Source of the DNA: Gammaproteobacteria bacterium
GTDB taxonomy: Bacteria; Pseudomonadota; Gammaproteobacteria; JAJFKO01
Direction: 5' to 3'
Length of the DNA: 40,607 nt
Assembly: GCA_028284465.1 (NCBI GenBank)
Contig: JANQRR010000028.1
Location: forward strand, 1-40,607
Shown: positions 19,374 to 27,805 of the stretch, piece by piece
How the letters are laid out: each line of letters begins with the position of its first letter
How positions within the stretch are numbered: the stretch's first letter is position 1
The notes under the pieces: generated by a model
What the model saw: only the letters and a program-made list of their open reading frames with translations
What the model was told of the DNA's origin: nothing
Database searches by the model: none
Made by a program: the position numbers and the translations under genes

Positions 19374-20288
19374 ATGGAATTTTTTAAGAAAACAAACATC
19401 GATTTTATGGGGCTGCGCAAATGGGCTGCTGTTGCATCGATTGTTATGTTTATCGCTTCCATTGCCTCATTATTAGCATTTGGCTTAAATTTCGGATTAG
19501 ACTTTACTGGCGGAACTCAATTCCAGTTACAATATGCAAGCGCTGCTAATTTACCGCAGATCCGTAAGCAACTAAAAACTGCAGGCTTTGATCAAGCGGT
19601 AGTTGTGAATTTTGGTGCATCCAATAGCGTGTTGGTGCGAGTAGGTAAACATCAAAATTTAAACCAGCAAGCATTGACTAAAAAAATTCAACAAACATTA
19701 CCAAATGCAAAGCTAACAGCAGTGGAATTTATTGGCGCGCAAGTTGGCCATGAGTTAGCATACAATGGAATTTTAGCATTAGTCGTTGCGATGATCGCAA
19801 CTACAATTTATATCGCATTGCGATTTGAATATCGATTTGCAGTAAGTTCGGCAGTGGCATTGATCCATGATCCGCTGTTAATTATTGGGATTTTTTCATT
19901 CTTTCATATTGAATTTGACTTGACTGCGTTAGCAGCAGTATTAACTGTGATAGGTTACTCACTTAACGATACTATTGTTGTGTTTGATCGGGTACGTGAG
20001 AATTTTCGTAAACTAAGAAAATCTGATGCAGCTGAGATTGTGAATTTATCAGTAAACCAAACTTTGTCGCGAACAATTATGACGTCAGGTTTAACATTAC
20101 TTGCAGTGATCGCATTATTTTTATTTGGCGGGCCTAAAGTGCATGGTTTTGCCTTAGCATTAATTGTCGGTATTGTCGTCGGTACGTATTCATCGATTTA
20201 TGTTGCCGGAGCATTGGCGGTTGCGTTAGGTTTGAAACGTGCAGATTTCCTCCCATCAGTGAACAAAGAAATCGACGAACGACCTTAA
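19374..20288 (+). CDS. secF: Protein translocase subunit SecF
   Basis: A 304-residue partner of SecD with six predicted membrane helices. Visible: LNFGLDFTGGTQFQLQY near the N-terminus, GAQVGHELAYNGILALVVAM, the VIGYSLNDTIVVFDRVREN motif of helix 4 and LSRTIMTSGLTLLAVIALFL. It ends the queA-secF run. The gene is followed by a degraded palindromic repeat. Confidence 0.98.
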   Translation: MEFFKKTNIDFMGLRKWAAVASIVMFIASIASLLAFGLNFGLDFTGGTQFQLQYASAANLPQIRKQLKTAGFDQAVVVNFGASNSVLVRVGKHQNLNQQALTKKIQQTLPNAKLTAVEFIGAQVGHELAYNGILALVVAMIATTIYIALRFEYRFAVSSAVALIHDPLLIIGIFSFFHIEFDLTALAAVLTVIGYSLNDTIVVFDRVRENFRKLRKSDAAEIVNLSVNQTLSRTIMTSGLTLLAVIALFLFGGPKVHGFALALIVGIVVGTYSSIYVAGALAVALGLKRADFLPSVNKEIDERP

Positions 20289-20298
20289 TGTTATATCT

Positions 20299-20340
20299 CG
20301 TCATTGCTTCGTCGTTACACTTCTCGCAATAACGATGTAG
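20299..20340. repeat. Half-element of the dispersed palindromic repeat
   Basis: The 42 bases (CGTCATTGCTTCGTCG... to ...GCAATAACGATG) correspond to one arm of the repeat seen at 24320 and 32358: they share TTGCTTCGTCGTTACAC and a degenerated CTCGCAATGACGA. The opposite arm with AAGCAATCC is missing, so this looks like a decayed or solo copy between secF and the next gene. Confidence 0.7.
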
Positions 20341-20375
20341 CATTAAATTCAATAAACCATTTGGAGTAAAGTATC

Positions 20376-20717
20376 ATGAGTCAAGACTATTCTACATACA
20401 TACAAGACATCGCTAAAACATTAGGTAAACTCAACAAAGAAGCACCTGATGTAATGAAAGCCTTTAGTGCATTAGGCACAGCTGCCGGTGCTGCAGGTTC
20501 TCTAGAGCCGAAAACGAAAGAATTAATTGCATTAGCGATTGCAGTGTCTACGCGTTGTGTCGGCTGTATTGGTTTTCATACTCAAAAGTTGATAAAACTA
20601 GGCGTGAGCTTAGAAGAATTTGTGGAAACTTTATCGATGGCAATTTATATGGGCGGTGGTCCCTCAGTGATGTATGCTGCTGAAGCTATGCAAGCGTTTG
20701 AGCAGTTTTCTGAATGA
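20376..20717 (+). CDS. Carboxymuconolactone decarboxylase/AhpD-like protein
   Basis: A 113-residue helical protein with EPKTKELIALAIAVSTRCVG and the CVGCIGFH motif (CxxC-x3-H) of the AhpD-like superfamily, whose two cysteines serve in peroxidase reduction. The end (GGGPSVMYAAEAMQAFEQF) matches the single-domain CMD family. With no ahpC or muconate genes near, a thiol-disulfide or peroxide-related role is the better guess than decarboxylation. GGAG at 20362-20365 fits ATG 20376. Confidence 0.85.
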   Translation: MSQDYSTYIQDIAKTLGKLNKEAPDVMKAFSALGTAAGAAGSLEPKTKELIALAIAVSTRCVGCIGFHTQKLIKLGVSLEEFVETLSMAIYMGGGPSVMYAAEAMQAFEQFSE

Positions 20718-20722
20718 TTCTA

Positions 20723-20766
20723 ATTATTTCTCTGTATTACGATTATTTGTAACCTAGAGAAATAAT
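20723..20766. terminator. Hairpin between two convergent genes
   Basis: ATTATTTCTCT (20723-20733) and AGAGAAATAAT (20756-20766) are exact reverse complements of 11 bases with a 22-base loop that can pair further (TTAC/GTAA). The element lies between the stop codons of the AhpD-like gene and the orphan gene, where a bidirectional terminator is expected. The stem is A/T-rich and no long T-run follows. Confidence 0.45.
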
Positions 20767-20790
20767 AATTACTAATAGATTGCTAAAATT

Positions 20791-23172
20791 TTATAATTGA
20801 AATGGCGAAGAGCGCTTTTGTGTGAGAATAAAGTTATTTTCTTCTTTATCCAATAGCTTAGATAGCTGTTGCTCTTTAGCTACATGATTAGCTTTGAGTT
20901 CATCAATTAGTTTTTTATAAACGGATTTAAGTAATAAGTTAGCTATTGGTTTAAGATCTGGGCGCTGTTTATCTCTAACGACGTTTTCTTTACCATAGAC
21001 TGCAGTAGCAACAGTTAACGTAACACGATAGACATATTCAGCATCTTTACCGTGACCGCAACGAGAATAAATTTTAGGAGTGCCATGTGCGCTATGGTCT
21101 GTATCTTGCATGGCGCTGGGCAATGACCATCTAAGCCAGCTAGCAAGTGCATTATGATATTCTGCTCTAGAGTGATAATGAGCAATGCTGGGGTCAAAAA
21201 AACTTGCAGTAATTTCATCAGTACCATTTGATTTTAAAGAACCTTGATAGTTACGCGGATCACCGTAAGGAACAAGATGAATAGGTTTTTGCTGTTGCAG
21301 AGCATGTGTTAGCGTTGCATCATCTTCTGGATCAAAGGGTTGCAGAACACCAAATTCCTTATTGTAAATGCAACCTTGTTCTTTGAGAACTTCCATAGTG
21401 GATCTGCCATAGAAAGCTTCAAAGCGTATTTGCTCAAAACCAACCATGGTGGGTATAGGAGTTGGTGACGCAAACAAAGTAGACCAGCCCTGAAGGTTGT
21501 TAGCATTAGTTTCATTAGACGTAGCATCCGTAGTATTAGCTAACTGATTGATTTCTGCACGTACTTCTGTTAAGTGAGCTTTTAGCTGTGTTAACTGACC
21601 AATAGCTTCATCGAGCAAAGGTAATTGCGGTAAATATTTAAGCGCCAATTTATTTGCTTTTACATGGGCGTCAACTAATTCTTGAATTTTATCTTTAGAA
21701 TTTAAGTTTTCTTCAGCTGAGGAGGTATGTGAAGAGGTATGTTCAGTATTTGAATCTTCTTCAATTGAAGCTCTACGTTTTAATTTGTATAGTAATTGAA
21801 GCTCCTTAGGACTAAGAGATTCATAAAATTTTTCTAGCTGACTTCTGTTTAAGCGGCCACCGCACATTGTCATGTAATAAATTAAGTCCTTTTTTGTTGT
21901 GGTAAGTTGTCTTAAATGAAATGATATGTTTGAACGTTGTTGCTCCAATGACATTTTATAGTGATCATATATTTTTTTCTTCTCTGCTGTAGGTGCTAAT
22001 GTGTTTTTCAAATTGGTAAATGATGTTCTTGCACGATCAACAATTGCTTCAATGTCTTTAGTGGTATCGTTAGCGTATTCTTTAAAAGAAGAAATATTGC
22101 TAAAAAATGTATAGAAAAAGCTGATTCGTCTTCCTTTACGAAAATCTGTTAGATAGTCAGCATACGCATCGCGATGGTGTTGCCGCTTCGACTTTTTTTC
22201 TTCATTAGGGGGTTTTGCAAAAAGCTCACCAAGATTTTGAGTGAGTTCATCATCTGATAATGTGTTTATATGAGTTGTTAAAAATTTTGAGGAAAACTGA
22301 ACATCTTTAGTATTTTTAATCACGGCAAAATCAATAACTTCAACTTTTGCTGGTTTCTCACCATTATTCGTGATTTCTAATATCATTCCTGTAGAAGCTA
22401 TTGGCCTTATGGGACATTCAGTTAAGCCAAATTCAGAACATGCTTTAGGTAAAAATTTTGCAAGCTTTGATTCAATAAGTCGATATGCCGTTAATAAATC
22501 CGTATTATCAGGTTGCATATGCTCGCGCAAAATTGCTTGTAATTCTGATCTATGTTTTCTGCTAACTTCTGGGAGTAATTCGCCAATTTTTTTTAATTTT
22601 TCTTGTAATGGCATATGGTTGGTAGTGGGTATAGGTGTCAATTTAGGAGAAAGATCATTATTTAACTGATGAGCTTGATATTTATTTGGATCTTTCATGA
22701 ACGTGTAGTTTAATTGTAATGCAAAAAAACGAACTTTGTTTTTACTTACTTTAGAGTAAAGTCCAATAATTAAATGTTTATCATACGCTGTTAAATTTAC
22801 ACCTTGACATGAGCAGTCATTTACTAAAGGAAGTATAGTATGATATAAAAATGTTTGACCACCCGTACGCATGAATTTTTCAGCAAATTCACTGTCATCA
22901 CCTAGAAATTTTTTAACGATTTCTGCAACTTCTTCTTGAGTTTTAGTCACTACTTCTGCTTCTTCTTTTTCTTCTTCTTGAGTGCTGGTCACTTTCTCAG
23001 GGTGAGTAATAAATTCATCACCTAGATAATTAATGCGTATTAAGTCTTGTACTGTTACCAGAGTATCACTGGAACTAACTTCATGATTAAAATCTTCAGT
23101 ATTTTTAGTGCTTAATTCATCAAGTTGTGCTTGATTATAGATAACTATATCAGTGTCTTTCCCAAACGGCAT
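20791..23172 (-). CDS. Large orphan protein of unknown function (793 residues)
   Basis: I do not recognise this protein. No signal peptide or membrane segment is visible, so it is probably cytoplasmic or exported without cleavage. Residues 60-85 are very acidic (TQEEEKEEAEV). Residues 468-488 form a Ser/Thr/His/Glu linker, 490-545 could be a coiled coil (LLDEAIGQLTQLKAHLTEVR), and 546-560 is a Thr/Asn linker. The last 220 residues look globular, with GFEQIRFEAFYGRSTMEVLK and SRCGHGKDAEYVYRV. The C-terminus has a polar KEENN stretch 14-18 residues from the end. The gene looks richer in A+T than its neighbours, stands alone and has its own promoter. ATG 23172 has a weak GGG ribosome-binding site. 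A secreted effector is possible but unproven. Confidence 0.85.
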   Translation of the reverse strand: MPFGKDTDIVIYNQAQLDELSTKNTEDFNHEVSSSDTLVTVQDLIRINYLGDEFITHPEKVTSTQEEEKEEAEVVTKTQEEVAEIVKKFLGDDSEFAEKFMRTGGQTFLYHTILPLVNDCSCQGVNLTAYDKHLIIGLYSKVSKNKVRFFALQLNYTFMKDPNKYQAHQLNNDLSPKLTPIPTTNHMPLQEKLKKIGELLPEVSRKHRSELQAILREHMQPDNTDLLTAYRLIESKLAKFLPKACSEFGLTECPIRPIASTGMILEITNNGEKPAKVEVIDFAVIKNTKDVQFSSKFLTTHINTLSDDELTQNLGELFAKPPNEEKKSKRQHHRDAYADYLTDFRKGRRISFFYTFFSNISSFKEYANDTTKDIEAIVDRARTSFTNLKNTLAPTAEKKKIYDHYKMSLEQQRSNISFHLRQLTTTKKDLIYYMTMCGGRLNRSQLEKFYESLSPKELQLLYKLKRRASIEEDSNTEHTSSHTSSAEENLNSKDKIQELVDAHVKANKLALKYLPQLPLLDEAIGQLTQLKAHLTEVRAEINQLANTTDATSNETNANNLQGWSTLFASPTPIPTMVGFEQIRFEAFYGRSTMEVLKEQGCIYNKEFGVLQPFDPEDDATLTHALQQQKPIHLVPYGDPRNYQGSLKSNGTDEITASFFDPSIAHYHSRAEYHNALASWLRWSLPSAMQDTDHSAHGTPKIYSRCGHGKDAEYVYRVTLTVATAVYGKENVVRDKQRPDLKPIANLLLKSVYKKLIDELKANHVAKEQQLSKLLDKEENNFILTQKRSSPFQL

Positions 23173-23213
23173 AATCCCGATCTCGCAAAAAATAAATTCA
23201 TTTAAACTAATAA

Positions 23214-23222
23214 ATTATAACA
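23214..23222 (-). promoter_or_regulatory. Extended -10 promoter of the orphan gene
   Basis: Read on the minus strand, TGTTATAAT (23222-23214) is a perfect extended -10 element. No good -35 box lies at 16-18 bases. Transcription would start near 23207 and give a leader of about 35 bases before the ATG at 23172. Confidence 0.6.
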
Positions 23223-23284
23223 TATTTGACCGTTTCTCGCCTGGATAAGGGCTAAAATAGTGCATATTTCGGAAACAATGGTGC

Positions 23285-24232
23285 TTATTCCCAAGAAATT
23301 CGCGCATTTTTAGCTACAAAGCTGTTGGTAGTTTTAACAGCTTGATCTTTAACAACTGCCAGCAGCTCATAAACATGCTTTGCTATTTGTTGACAATTAA
23401 CAATGTGGCCGACGACTTTACCATCGCCATCAATGATTGGATCAGCAGATTTTAGTGAAGTTTCAGTGTTAACTTTACCGTGATGCATCCGTTGCTTAAG
23501 TTTGCCGAGATATTGCATCCTGGCGACAATTTCTTGGCCGAGGTAGCAACCCTTGTCAAAACTCACACCACCAATTTTAGGTAAATTAACATCGTGCGGA
23601 GTAAACATTTCAGTAGTGGTAGGATAAATTTCTGGAGTACCCGCATGGATAGTTAATAAATTCCAATGATCAAGATCACCTAACTGCAAATGTTGTTGCA
23701 AGTGTTGCATTAAGGTTTGTTTCGCTGTAATTGATGTAATGCATATATAGCGAGAAACTTTTCCTGACATGCTGGCAGATGTTTTTAATATAGTAGCGTC
23801 ATTAGTTTGGATAGCATCATTCACAGTTTCTGGCAAAGTATTAAAATACTGCGATAATGACAGTTGATGATCAACATTGTCACCATGACATCCAATAATT
23901 GCTAATTGATCACTATGATCGGTTAATGTCACTTTAGAAAAAACAGCATATTTATTAAGTTTATTGATCATGGTTTCGATCATGGTTTTCGGTAATAATA
24001 AATAATAATTATCGTTTAGTTGAAAGATCCTAAAAGTTGCAATGATCCGTCCTTTAATATTGCAATAAGCACCGGCAGAACTATGCGTTGCACTAATGTC
24101 ACGAACATCACAAGTTAATTGACCTTGTAAAAATGTCGCAGCATCAGGGCCACTAATTTGGATTAAGCCAAGCTGTTTCAGCTCGACAATATAAGCATTA
24201 TTGTTAATTTGTGGTTGCGAAGTTGTTTGCAT
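23285..24232 (-). CDS. ygfZ: Folate-binding YgfZ/GcvT-domain protein
   Basis: A 315-residue member of the YgfZ (COG0354) family, folate-dependent proteins that maintain certain iron-sulfur enzymes. Evidence: GPDAATFLQGQLTCDVRDI near the N-terminus, GRIIATFRIFQL, and the family signature FDKGCYLGQEIVARMQYLG with the redox-important Cys, then KLKQRMH. It is divergent from sdhE-ygfX, an arrangement also found in E. coli, where ygfZ neighbours sdhE (ygfY) and ygfX. Confidence 0.94.
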   Translation of the reverse strand: MQTTSQPQINNNAYIVELKQLGLIQISGPDAATFLQGQLTCDVRDISATHSSAGAYCNIKGRIIATFRIFQLNDNYYLLLPKTMIETMINKLNKYAVFSKVTLTDHSDQLAIIGCHGDNVDHQLSLSQYFNTLPETVNDAIQTNDATILKTSASMSGKVSRYICITSITAKQTLMQHLQQHLQLGDLDHWNLLTIHAGTPEIYPTTTEMFTPHDVNLPKIGGVSFDKGCYLGQEIVARMQYLGKLKQRMHHGKVNTETSLKSADPIIDGDGKVVGHIVNCQQIAKHVYELLAVVKDQAVKTTNSFVAKNARISWE

Positions 24233-24319
24233 TTGATTATCTTATGAGTTTACGGTAATTGTATTTTAAGTATAATAGCATAGCAGTTTAATAAAACATG
24301 GTAAATAATATTCTTTTTT

Positions 24320-24401
24320 GTCATTGCGAGGAGTGAAACGACGAAGCAATCTAGTTGATCCTTGCTGGATTGCTTCGTCCTCTTCGAGTCCTCGCAATGA
24401 C
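24320..24401. repeat. Dispersed palindromic repeat, imperfect copy
   Basis: The left arm begins GTCATTGCGAGGAGTGAAACG (24320 onward, quoted to its variable core) and ends GAAGCAATCTAG at 24354. The right arm starts CTGGATTGCTTCGTCC at 24365 and ends CTCGCAATGAC at 24401. The arms pair with a few mismatches around a 10-base loop. It occupies the intergenic region between ygfZ and sdhE, upstream of the sdhE promoter. Confidence 0.85.
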
Positions 24402-24438
24402 GATGTAGGTGTAATTACTTTGTTTTTCTGTGAGTTTG

Positions 24439-24444
24439 TATAAT
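24439..24444 (+). promoter_or_regulatory. Probable -10 box upstream of sdhE
   Basis: A perfect TATAAT lies at 24439-24444, with no clear -35 box. Transcription would start near 24451. This overlaps the most upstream in-frame ATG (24443), which could then not be used from this promoter, and supports translation start at 24473. Confidence 0.4.
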
Positions 24445-24472
24445 GACGATTCAAGATGATTATGAGACGGGA

Positions 24473-24745
24473 ATGATGTCAATATCTAGCAGTGAAAAAT
24501 CCAGATTACGTTGGCAATGTCGCCGCGGCATGTTAGAGCTGGATTTATTTTTATTGAATTACTTTGATGATTGTTTTGACGAGTTAACTTCTACTCAACA
24601 ACAAACCTTTGCACAATTACTCAAAGCGACTGATGATCAACTCTTTAATTGGTGTTTAGGCAGGGAAGTGCCCAATGATCAAGCGCAAGCTGATCTGATT
24701 GAGCGAATTCGTGCTTATGCCCAAGAAACCAATACTCCATCTTAA
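24473..24745 (+). CDS. sdhE: FAD assembly factor SdhE
   Basis: A 90-residue protein with the RGMLELD motif (RGxxE) essential for flavinylation of succinate dehydrogenase SdhA, preceded by RLRWQCR and followed by LNYFDDCFDEL and LFNWCLGREVPNDQ. I choose ATG 24473 because GAG at 24464-24466 is well spaced and the length then matches E. coli SdhE (88). An upstream ATG at 24443 would add ten unmatched residues and coincides with a TATAAT box. ygfX overlaps its end by 29 bases. Confidence 0.9.
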   Translation: MMSISSSEKSRLRWQCRRGMLELDLFLLNYFDDCFDELTSTQQQTFAQLLKATDDQLFNWCLGREVPNDQAQADLIERIRAYAQETNTPS

Positions 24746-25193
24746 ACTCAAACAATCCGCACTTTTTACGATTTTGTTGGTCTTACTTTATAGTGGTGGC
24801 ATGGTCACATTCTGGCTAGCTCAACCACCATGGTACCTATTCTTGCCGATCTTGGCATTAACCTTGCATGGCTTATTAGTAAGCTTGCGTGATCATGCGC
24901 TACGCCTTAGTCCACAGGCGATTGTGGGGCTTAGGCAAGCCAGTGTTGGCGGTTATTGGGTGTTGGAAACCCGACATGGCCAACAATATACAGCAAGCTT
25001 ACGAGGTGACAGTTATTTGACAGTAGCAATAACTGTCCTAAATTTTGATATAGGAGATAAGCCAAAGCACAGGCGACAAACGGTAATTATCATGAATGAT
25101 GCATGTGATCCAAATCGTTTACGCCAGCTTCGCGCCCATCTCCGCCAAGGGGGAAGCAAGGTATGTGTGCACAAAAAATTGACCAAGAATTAG
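24717..25193 (+). CDS. ygfX: YgfX-family inner-membrane protein
   Basis: A 158-residue protein with two adjacent hydrophobic segments (SALFTILLVLLYSGGMVTFW and YLFLPILALTLHGLLVSL), then a cytoplasmic part with YWVLETRHGQQYTASLRGDS and RRQTVIIMNDACDPNRLRQL. This layout and the position directly after sdhE fit YgfX (CptA), described in E. coli as the toxin-like partner of SdhE that affects FtsZ and MreB; that activity is disputed. The sequence is poorly conserved, so context carries much of the call. It overlaps rpoE by 31 bases. A TTG at 24699 is an alternative start. Confidence 0.8.
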   Translation: MPKKPILHLKLKQSALFTILLVLLYSGGMVTFWLAQPPWYLFLPILALTLHGLLVSLRDHALRLSPQAIVGLRQASVGGYWVLETRHGQQYTASLRGDSYLTVAITVLNFDIGDKPKHRRQTVIIMNDACDPNRLRQLRAHLRQGGSKVCVHKKLTKN

Positions 25194-25747
25194 TATTACA
25201 AGCTCAACAAGGGGACCGCGCAGCGTTTGATTTATTGGTATTAAAATATCAACATCGAGTTGCTAAAATAGCGCGTCGTTATTTATCCGATCCGCATGAA
25301 ATCATGGATGTCACCCAGGAAACCTTTATCAAAGCATTTCGTGCGATCAATAAATTTCGCAATGAGAGTGGATTTTACACCTGGTTGTATCGGATTGCGA
25401 TCAATACCAGCAAGAATCATTTTGTTGCTAATAAAAAACAAGCGCAGATTTCTGGGTTAAATTTGGATGAAATTGAAAAAATTGCTGAGCCGATGAGTTT
25501 GCGCGAAGAAGGTACGCCAGAGCATTTTTTATTGCATGATGAAATGGAAGCTGTGGTATTATCAACACTTGACAACCTTCCTAAAGATCTTAAGACAGCG
25601 CTTATCCTCAGGGAAATGGAAGGTTTTAGTTATGAAGAAATTGCCGCGGCTGTTGGCTGTCCGGTCGGTACAGTGCGCTCACGCTTATTTCGCGCCCGCG
25701 AAGTGATTGACGCCAAGGTTAAGCCATTTTTAGGAGGACATACATGA
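25163..25747 (+). CDS. rpoE: RNA polymerase sigma-E factor (ECF)
   Basis: A 194-residue sigma factor. Region 2 has FDLLVLKYQHRVAKIARRY, DVTQETFIKAFRAINKFR and FYTWLYRIAINTSKNH. Region 4 has LDNLPKDLKTALILREMEG and FSYEEIAAAVGCPVGTVRSR followed by LFRAREVID. Both resemble E. coli RpoE and Pseudomonas AlgU closely. It directs the envelope-stress response. ATG 25163 follows a GGGGGA site inside the end of ygfX, and the stop overlaps rseA by four bases. No separate promoter is visible, so it may be read from the sdhE promoter. Confidence 0.95.
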   Translation: MCAQKIDQELVLQAQQGDRAAFDLLVLKYQHRVAKIARRYLSDPHEIMDVTQETFIKAFRAINKFRNESGFYTWLYRIAINTSKNHFVANKKQAQISGLNLDEIEKIAEPMSLREEGTPEHFLLHDEMEAVVLSTLDNLPKDLKTALILREMEGFSYEEIAAAVGCPVGTVRSRLFRAREVIDAKVKPFLGGHT

Positions 25748-25953
25748 CTAAGAACTGGGTGACCGTCGCTGATTTATCAGCGTTAATGGATGGTGAACTC
25801 ACTGAGGAGCGTCAGCAGCAAGTCATTCAAGCGGTCAAACAAGATCCCGAATTGCGAGCTATTTGGCAGCGCTTGCATATCGCTAGTGATATTATTCGCG
25901 ATGATCATGCAATCGAACTTGATGAAGTTGCCGAAGAACCCAGCGAAACCTAG
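25744..25953 (+). CDS. rseA: Minimal RseA/MucA-like anti-sigma factor without membrane anchor
   Basis: A 69-residue protein. VADLSALMDGELTEERQQQV and ELRAIWQRLHIASDIIRDD match the N-terminal cytoplasmic sigma-E-binding domain of RseA. E. coli RseA continues with a membrane helix and a periplasmic domain (216 residues in total); here TAG at 25951 ends it after the anti-sigma domain. The next 52 bases contain no remnant of the missing part, and lepA follows. The DegS/RseP proteolytic pathway as known could not release sigma-E from this protein. Translation is coupled to rpoE by ATGA. Confidence 0.88.
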   Translation: MTKNWVTVADLSALMDGELTEERQQQVIQAVKQDPELRAIWQRLHIASDIIRDDHAIELDEVAEEPSET

Positions 25954-26005
25954 AAAATTTTTTGTCGATACCATTCTGCACTAAAATTCGGTACAATCGT
26001 TTGCT

Positions 26006-27805
26006 ATGCAGAATATTCGTAATTTTTCTATCATTGCCCATATTGATCACGGTAAATCAACCTTAGCCGATCGCTTTATTCAATTATGTGGCGGCCTAAG
26101 CGAACGAGAAATGGCTGCACAAGTATTGGATTCGATGGATTTAGAACGTGAAAAAGGCATCACCATTAAAGCTCAAAGCGTCAAGCTAAATTATCAAGCG
26201 AATGATGGCAACACGTATCAACTTAACTTTATCGATACGCCTGGGCATGTCGACTTTGCCTATGAAGTCTCACGATCATTAGCTGCTTGTGAAGGGGCAT
26301 TGCTTGTCGTCGATGCTGCGCAAGGGGTTGAAGCGCAAACTGTAGCAGTTTGTTATACAGCAGTAGAGCAAGGCTTAGAAGTTTTGCCCGTATTAAATAA
26401 AATTGATTTACCGCAAGCTGAGCCCGAACGAGTTAAACAAGAAATCGAAGATATCATTGGAATTGAGGCACAAAATGCTATTTTAGTTAGCGCCAAAAGT
26501 GGCACTGGAATACGTGATTTATTAGAACAACTGATCGCTAACATTCCGCCGCCGCAAGGTGATCCACAAGCATCCTTACAAGCATTAATTATTGATTCTT
26601 GGTTTGATAGTTATCTGGGTGTGGTTTCATTAGTGCGAGTTAAACAAGGAGTATTGCGGTTAAAAGATAAAATAAAAGTTATGTCGACTGGGCAGATCTA
26701 TAGTATTGACCGTTTACAAGTGTTTACCCCAAAACCGGAAGTTGTCGATGAGTTAGCAACCGGTGAAGTAGGTTGTGTGGTTGCCAACATTAAAGATATT
26801 AATGGCGCACCTGTGGGTGATACCTTAACGCACGCTAAACACTCTGCAACCTCACCATTGCCAGGTTTTAAAACGGTGCATCCGCAAGTATATGCTGGCA
26901 TGTTCCCGATAAGCTCAGATGATTACGAAGCATTTCGTGATGCGCTTGCCAAATTACGTTTAAATGATGCGGCATTATTTTATGAGCCAGAAACATCGGC
27001 AGCGTTAGGGTTTGGTTTTCGTTGCGGGTTTTTAGGCATGTTGCACATGGAAATTGTGCAAGAACGTTTAGAGCGTGAATATAATCTTGATTTAATAACC
27101 ACGGCGCCAACCGTTATTTATGAAGTGGTTACTAAGAAAGGTGAAGTATTGCAAATTGATAATCCAGTAAAATTGCCTGATCCTGGGTTAATCGATGAAA
27201 TTCGTGAACCAATCGTGCAAGCTAACATATTAGTGCCAAAAGAATTTTTAGGTAATGTGATCACATTGGCAGTAGAGCGGCGTGGAGTGCAAACCAAATT
27301 ATTTTATAGTGGCAAACAAGTGTCAGTCACGTATGATTTGCCGATGAATGAAGTTGTGTTGGATTTCTTTGATCGGTTGAAATCAGTTAGTCGCGGTTAT
27401 GCATCATTGGATTACCATTTTATTCGCTTTCAATCAGCAGATTTAGTCAAGCTAGACATTTTAATTAACGGTGATCGAGTTGATGCTTTGTCATTGATCG
27501 TACATCGTTCGCAATCACAATATCGCGGTCGTGCGCTGGCTGAGAAATTAAAAGAATTAATTCCACGACAAATGTTTGAAGTAGCAATTCAAGCAGCGAT
27601 TGGTTCGCATATTATTGCTCGACAAAATGTTAAAGCATTACGTAAAAATGTGACGGCAAAATGTTATGGCGGAGATGTATCGCGCAAACGTAAATTATTA
27701 GAAAAGCAAAAAAAAGGTAAAAAGCGCATGAAAAAGTTTGGCCGTATTGATATTCCACAAGAGGCATTTCTTGCTGTGTTAAGAGTCAAAGGGGAGAAGA
27801 AATAA
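26006..27805 (+). CDS. lepA: Elongation factor 4 (LepA)
   Basis: A 599-residue translational GTPase. G motifs: [10 protein letters not shown] (residues 11-20), the effector region [21 protein letters not shown] and NKIDLP. The C-terminal LepA-specific part has [29 protein letters not shown] and the end [22 protein letters not shown]4 acts on stalled or mistranslocated ribosomes and in 30S biogenesis. It is followed directly by lepB. Confidence 0.98.
   Translation: MQNIRNFSIIAHIDHGKSTLADRFIQLCGGLSEREMAAQVLDSMDLEREKGITIKAQSVKLNYQANDGNTYQLNFIDTPGHVDFAYEVSRSLAACEGALLVVDAAQGVEAQTVAVCYTAVEQGLEVLPVLNKIDLPQAEPERVKQEIEDIIGIEAQNAILVSAKSGTGIRDLLEQLIANIPPPQGDPQASLQALIIDSWFDSYLGVVSLVRVKQGVLRLKDKIKVMSTGQIYSIDRLQVFTPKPEVVDELATGEVGCVVANIKDINGAPVGDTLTHAKHSATSPLPGFKTVHPQVYAGMFPISSDDYEAFRDALAKLRLNDAALFYEPETSAALGFGFRCGFLGMLHMEIVQERLEREYNLDLITTAPTVIYEVVTKKGEVLQIDNPVKLPDPGLIDEIREPIVQANILVPKEFLGNVITLAVERRGVQTKLFYSGKQVSVTYDLPMNEVVLDFFDRLKSVSRGYASLDYHFIRFQSADLVKLDILINGDRVDALSLIVHRSQSQYRGRALAEKLKELIPRQMFEVAIQAAIGSHIIARQNVKALRKNVTAKCYGGDVSRKRKLLEKQKKGKKRMKKFGRIDIPQEAFLAVLRVKGEKK

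Noticed and set aside
24266..24454. 62-codon minus-strand open frame upstream of ygfZ
   Set aside because: It is again translation of the palindromic repeat (RRFTPRNDK) and has no homology I recognise.
25954..26005. Possible separate promoter for lepA (TTGTCG, TAAAAT, TACAAT)
   Set aside because: No pair of boxes has an acceptable spacing: 14 and 24 bases are found.
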